A DNA stretch of 8,580 nucleotides from Treponema sp. (GTDB taxonomy: Bacteria > Spirochaetota > Spirochaetia > Treponematales > Breznakiellaceae): positions 1 to 8,580 of the forward strand of contig JAIRXT010000166.1 of the NCBI GenBank assembly GCA_031268125.1, written 5' to 3'. The position numbers and the translations under genes are program-made. Below, piece after piece: positions 6,033 to 8,580 of this stretch. How positions within the stretch are numbered: the first letter of the stretch is position 1; each line of letters opens with the position of its first letter. The notes beneath the pieces were generated by a model, which saw only the letters and a list, made by a program, of their open reading frames with translations, made no database searches and was not told the origin of the DNA.

Positions 6033-7161
6033 CCAGGGAGGCAAGAAAATTCGCCGTGGGTTCCCACGCGTTTTCCCCGTAACCCCCGGCCATAAGCCAG
6101 GCCGAAGGAATCCCCCGGTCCCGGAGGAAGGAAAAGATCAGCCAGTCCCGTTCCAGGCATTGTTCTTTGGTTAAAGCCAGGGGTTTTGTGGACGGGAGGC
6201 CGTCCCCTTCGTAAACGTCCACCCCGTCAACCACCACGGCCAAGCCGGGTTTTCTGCCGACGGAGCGCCGTTCCAATTCCCCCAGCCCCCCGTGGAGCCG
6301 GGGGGTATACAGGGCTTCCTCATGCTCCGCAATGGGAATATCAATATCAGATTCTACCAGGGGGGCCCGGCCCTGTTCCGCCCTGGCGATGCTTTCACGG
6401 TCCAGGGGCCAGCCGGAGGCCATGTGGACCGACAGGGTAAGGATCTCCGGGTTCTTTCCCGTAAAGGTTTCCCCCCGGTCCCGGGAAAATTTAACCAGTT
6501 CCGCGCTGCCGTCCCCTTTGTGGGCGTCCACGTCAATGATCCAGATAAGCGCCGCCCGGCCTTCAACCTGAATCTTCCGGGCCGCCAGAATAACATCGTT
6601 AAGCAGGCAAAATCCCGACCCTGAATCATAGCGGCCGTGATGCTGCCCCCCTCCCAGATAAAAACAGAATCCTTCGCCGGGGATCCCCGCAGGGGCCTTT
6701 TCCAGGAAAAGCCCGGGAATTTTTCCTCCAAGACTCCCCCTGCTTTCCAGGGCCAGACGGCAGGCCAGATAACTGCCGCTTACCCGGTACAGGATAGTAG
6801 TAAAAAGTTCCGTCAGCGGTTTTACCGCCCCGGCCGGATCGTAGCGGTTATAGCTTCCGTCAGGGTTGAGGAGCTCGTAGGTCTTCAAAAGTTCCCGTTC
6901 CAGCTCCCCTCCCGGCCTGCCGGATTCATCGTAAAGCCGGGCGATATATTCCCTTTGATGGACCCGCTCCAGATCTTCCCGGCGCAGGAGAGGCGAATCC
7001 AGCCCCAGCCCTTCGGCCGCCGCCCCTAAAGATAACAGGGGAAACCCGCTGCGCCGTTCCTCCAGATAACGGAGAATCTTCCCCGACCGGGACGGGGACA
7101 TGGGGATACTAATCCCATAATCGGGCATATTGGTTTCGAGCTGTTTGTCATAGAGCAGCAT
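6016..7161 (-). CDS. Histone-deacetylase-family (HDAC/AcuC/acetylpolyamine amidohydrolase-like) protein
   Basis: This is a 381-residue cytoplasmic protein with no signal peptide. The fold belongs to the zinc-dependent arginase/deacetylase superfamily, which hydrolyses acetyl-amides such as acetyl-lysine or acetylpolyamines. The catalytic set aligned by motif is complete: the His pair 174-175 in GGGQHHGRYDSGSGFCLLND; zinc ligands Asp212 and His214 in IIDVDAHKGDGSAE (208-221); third ligand Asp315 in DGVDVYEGDGLP; and catalytic Tyr361 in AGGYGENAW. An N-terminal VHQREYI (67-73) matches the usual VHxxxYI. The residue after the zinc His is Lys215, where most relatives have a second His. The ATG at 7161 lies 2 nt after the hexokinase stop with only a weak ribosome-binding site, so translation is probably coupled. 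Substrate is unknown: protein acetyl-lysine, polyamine or another small acetylated amide are all possible. Confidence 0.85.
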   Translation of the reverse strand: MLLYDKQLETNMPDYGISIPMSPSRSGKILRYLEERRSGFPLLSLGAAAEGLGLDSPLLRREDLERVHQREYIARLYDESGRPGGELERELLKTYELLNPDGSYNRYDPAGAVKPLTELFTTILYRVSGSYLACRLALESRGSLGGKIPGLFLEKAPAGIPGEGFCFYLGGGQHHGRYDSGSGFCLLNDVILAARKIQVEGRAALIWIIDVDAHKGDGSAELVKFSRDRGETFTGKNPEILTLSVHMASGWPLDRESIARAEQGRAPLVESDIDIPIAEHEEALYTPRLHGGLGELERRSVGRKPGLAVVVDGVDVYEGDGLPSTKPLALTKEQCLERDWLIFSFLRDRGIPSAWLMAGGYGENAWEPTANFLASLGGLNI

Positions 7162-7163
7162 AA

Positions 7164-8516
7164 CTACCGCGAAAGCGCCGCCACCGCCGCGCCGAACAGG
7201 CTGGCCTGTTCCACCGGGGCTATCACATAGGACCGGGGCTTACCGTTGAACAGCATGATGTGGAGCCAGGATTCCAGGGCCTGGCGCATCCCCTTGTAGA
7301 TCATGTACGTGGTCCCCTCCACGGCAACCCGTACCGGGGAATAGCCCTCGTAACCGGTACGGACCCGCTCCACACAGGCCCCCACCACCGCGGCGGAAAG
7401 CATGGCCCCCCGCTCGGTAACAATCTGGGCGATGTAGAGGATCGCCGCCAGGGCATCGGCCTCGTCCGGGCCGATAATGCCCCCCAGGGGCCCTTCCGCC
7501 GCCAGGGGATGGTGCCGAAAGTAGTTCAGGTCCCTGGTCTGCAAAGCCGGCATGGCAAGCAGCTCGCCGGATCTCTTGAACCTAAGGACCCCGTCTTTTA
7601 CCGCCTGCTTGAGGATGTGTAAAGTAAGGGGGCCTATGTAAGCCCCGCTGGTGGCCTTTTCCAGGGTATAAACACCGGGGTTCTTCGTGGTGGCATCGTA
7701 TTCCCGGTCCAGAATCCCCTGGCAGTTTATGCCGAAGGTACCGGTCTCGCAGACCACAATCTGGGGGTTGGGGGACTCAAAACCAATCTTGGGGATGCTC
7801 CGTTCCGGGTAGGCGGTGTTAAAGCCGGTACCCAGGATAAGACCGATTACCGGCCCGCCGGGGATGCCGTAGGTATCGGGGGTCTTTTCCTCCTCCCCGT
7901 CGGAGGGAATCTCCACAACCCCGGAAAGCAGGGTAGCCACCGTGTCGTTAAGCAGCACGATGGGCCCGGAAAATTTTACCCCCCGCCGGGCCAGCGCGTC
8001 CCGCAGCCCCCTGCCCACGGGCTTCCCCGTTACCTCGGGAATATCCAGCTCTTTGCTGAATGTCAGGGGGATGCCGTCGGCATCCTCCGTAATCGTCATG
8101 GGGTAGGAGAAGGTAAAGCCGATGCCCTCCACCGCGGACCCGGCCTTGTCCAGCAGGGGGGCGGTAACCGCGGCAATCTCGTCAAAAAAACGTTCCGCGC
8201 TCAAATGCCCCTGGGTCCCCGGCATAGGAACCTTCCGGGTCTCCTGGGCCGCAGCCTTGCCCTGCTCGTCAAAACGGACCAGACTGGCCCGCAGGTTGGT
8301 ACCCCCCGCATCCAGGGCCAGCACCGTCTTCCCCGGCGGCACGTGGGACACGGGGCTGATATACGAAGGAATCATGGGAAGGCTTGAAGCCCGGCCCTCC
8401 AACCCCCGTTCAATATGAAGCAGCACATCGTGCATCAGGGAAACCGGGTCCAGATTATCGTAGTGGAAGCCGTAAAAATGGGCAAAATCGGAAACTTCAC
8501 GGGGATTAAAGGCCAT
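7164..8516 (-). CDS. Hexokinase (eukaryotic-type two-domain family)
   Basis: Phosphorylates glucose or a related hexose with ATP at the entry to glycolysis. From ATG 8516 the protein is 450 residues, the size of a single yeast-type hexokinase unit and much longer than bacterial Glk or ROK kinases. Motifs in order: phosphate-binding LDAGGTNLRASLVRF (68-82); FSYP (136-139); Ser154-Lys155, where most hexokinases have Thr-Lys; LLNDTVATLL with Asn190 and catalytic base Asp191; LGTGFNTAY (228-236) with Asn233; sugar-binding Glu257 in CETGTFG and Glu286 in LEKATSGAYIG; and VAVEGTTY (397-404), the second phosphate/adenosine region. A short acidic insertion (EIPSDGEEEKTPD) sits at about 202-214. ATG 8516 is preferred because GAGGTG lies just upstream; a GTG at 8528 would place that site inside the gene. 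First gene of a two-gene operon with the deacetylase homologue. Confidence 0.92.
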   Translation of the reverse strand: MAFNPREVSDFAHFYGFHYDNLDPVSLMHDVLLHIERGLEGRASSLPMIPSYISPVSHVPPGKTVLALDAGGTNLRASLVRFDEQGKAAAQETRKVPMPGTQGHLSAERFFDEIAAVTAPLLDKAGSAVEGIGFTFSYPMTITEDADGIPLTFSKELDIPEVTGKPVGRGLRDALARRGVKFSGPIVLLNDTVATLLSGVVEIPSDGEEEKTPDTYGIPGGPVIGLILGTGFNTAYPERSIPKIGFESPNPQIVVCETGTFGINCQGILDREYDATTKNPGVYTLEKATSGAYIGPLTLHILKQAVKDGVLRFKRSGELLAMPALQTRDLNYFRHHPLAAEGPLGGIIGPDEADALAAILYIAQIVTERGAMLSAAVVGACVERVRTGYEGYSPVRVAVEGTTYMIYKGMRQALESWLHIMLFNGKPRSYVIAPVEQASLFGAAVAALSR

Positions 8517-8546
8517 AAAACACCTCACTCACGGAATTTTGCTTCA

Positions 8547-8575
8547 AGTATGCCGTCAAAATGCCCGTTTCGCAA
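8547..8575 (-). promoter_or_regulatory. Possible promoter of the hexokinase-deacetylase operon
   Basis: Read on the minus strand, TTGCGA (8575-8570) and CATACT (8552-8547) are separated by 17 bp. Each matches the sigma70 consensus at four of six positions. The distance to ATG 8516 would give a leader of about 24 nt containing GTGAGGTG as ribosome-binding site. The window ends 5 bp beyond, so stronger promoters or an upstream gene cannot be excluded. Confidence 0.25.
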
Positions 8576-8580
8576 GTAGC

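Noticed and set aside
1..8580. CRISPR array, tRNA, rRNA or riboswitch
   Set aside because: No regularly spaced direct repeats, no cloverleaf and no recognised riboswitch core were seen. The only non-coding structures are the inverted repeats listed.

Overview
The window most likely comes from a spirochaete, probably a treponeme or a close relative. This is inferred from a eukaryotic-type (two-domain, about 450-residue) hexokinase, which is rare in bacteria but found in treponemes, from the soluble periplasmic binding protein expected of a diderm cell, and from the fairly GC-rich coding style. I could not run a database search, so genus and species are open.

Layout, left to right. (1) Positions 1-174 are open in frame and read as the Arg/Lys-rich C-terminal tail of a gene that starts outside the window. 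(2) Positions 178-345 form a fold-back element: 16-bp perfect terminal inverted repeats enclosing a second inverted block and a central hairpin of about 20 bp. It looks like a MITE or other non-autonomous repeat and lies just upstream of a promoter. (3) A strong sigma70-type promoter (TTGACA-N17-TATATA, 365-393) with a perfect 12-bp palindrome over the predicted start site leads into a five-gene ABC importer of the Dpp/Opp (peptide/nickel/oligosaccharide) class: binding protein (437-2044), two permeases (2153-3136 and 3120-4022) and two ATPases (4019-5002 and 5002-6027). The last four genes overlap one another and are probably translationally coupled. The binding protein is separated from them by a hairpin that looks like a partial terminator, itself covered by a 13-codon mini-ORF. 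(4) On the opposite strand, a hexokinase gene (8516-7164) is followed after 2 nt by a histone-deacetylase-family amidohydrolase gene (7161-6016). The deacetylase gene converges on the last ATPase gene with a 12-bp overlap of the two 3' ends, and a GC-rich stem-loop encloses both stop codons.

How the genes work together: the importer would capture an unidentified oligomeric solute in the periplasm and pump it in with ATP. The hexokinase would phosphorylate a hexose on entry to glycolysis. The deacetylase homologue has a complete zinc site, and its substrate cannot be read from sequence. Nothing directly ties the importer to the hexokinase pair, but an oligosaccharide importer beside a sugar kinase is a reasonable hypothesis. 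The coding content is conventional. The least explained parts are the fold-back element, the palindrome at the importer start site, the attenuator-like leader before the first permease and the hexokinase-deacetylase pairing.
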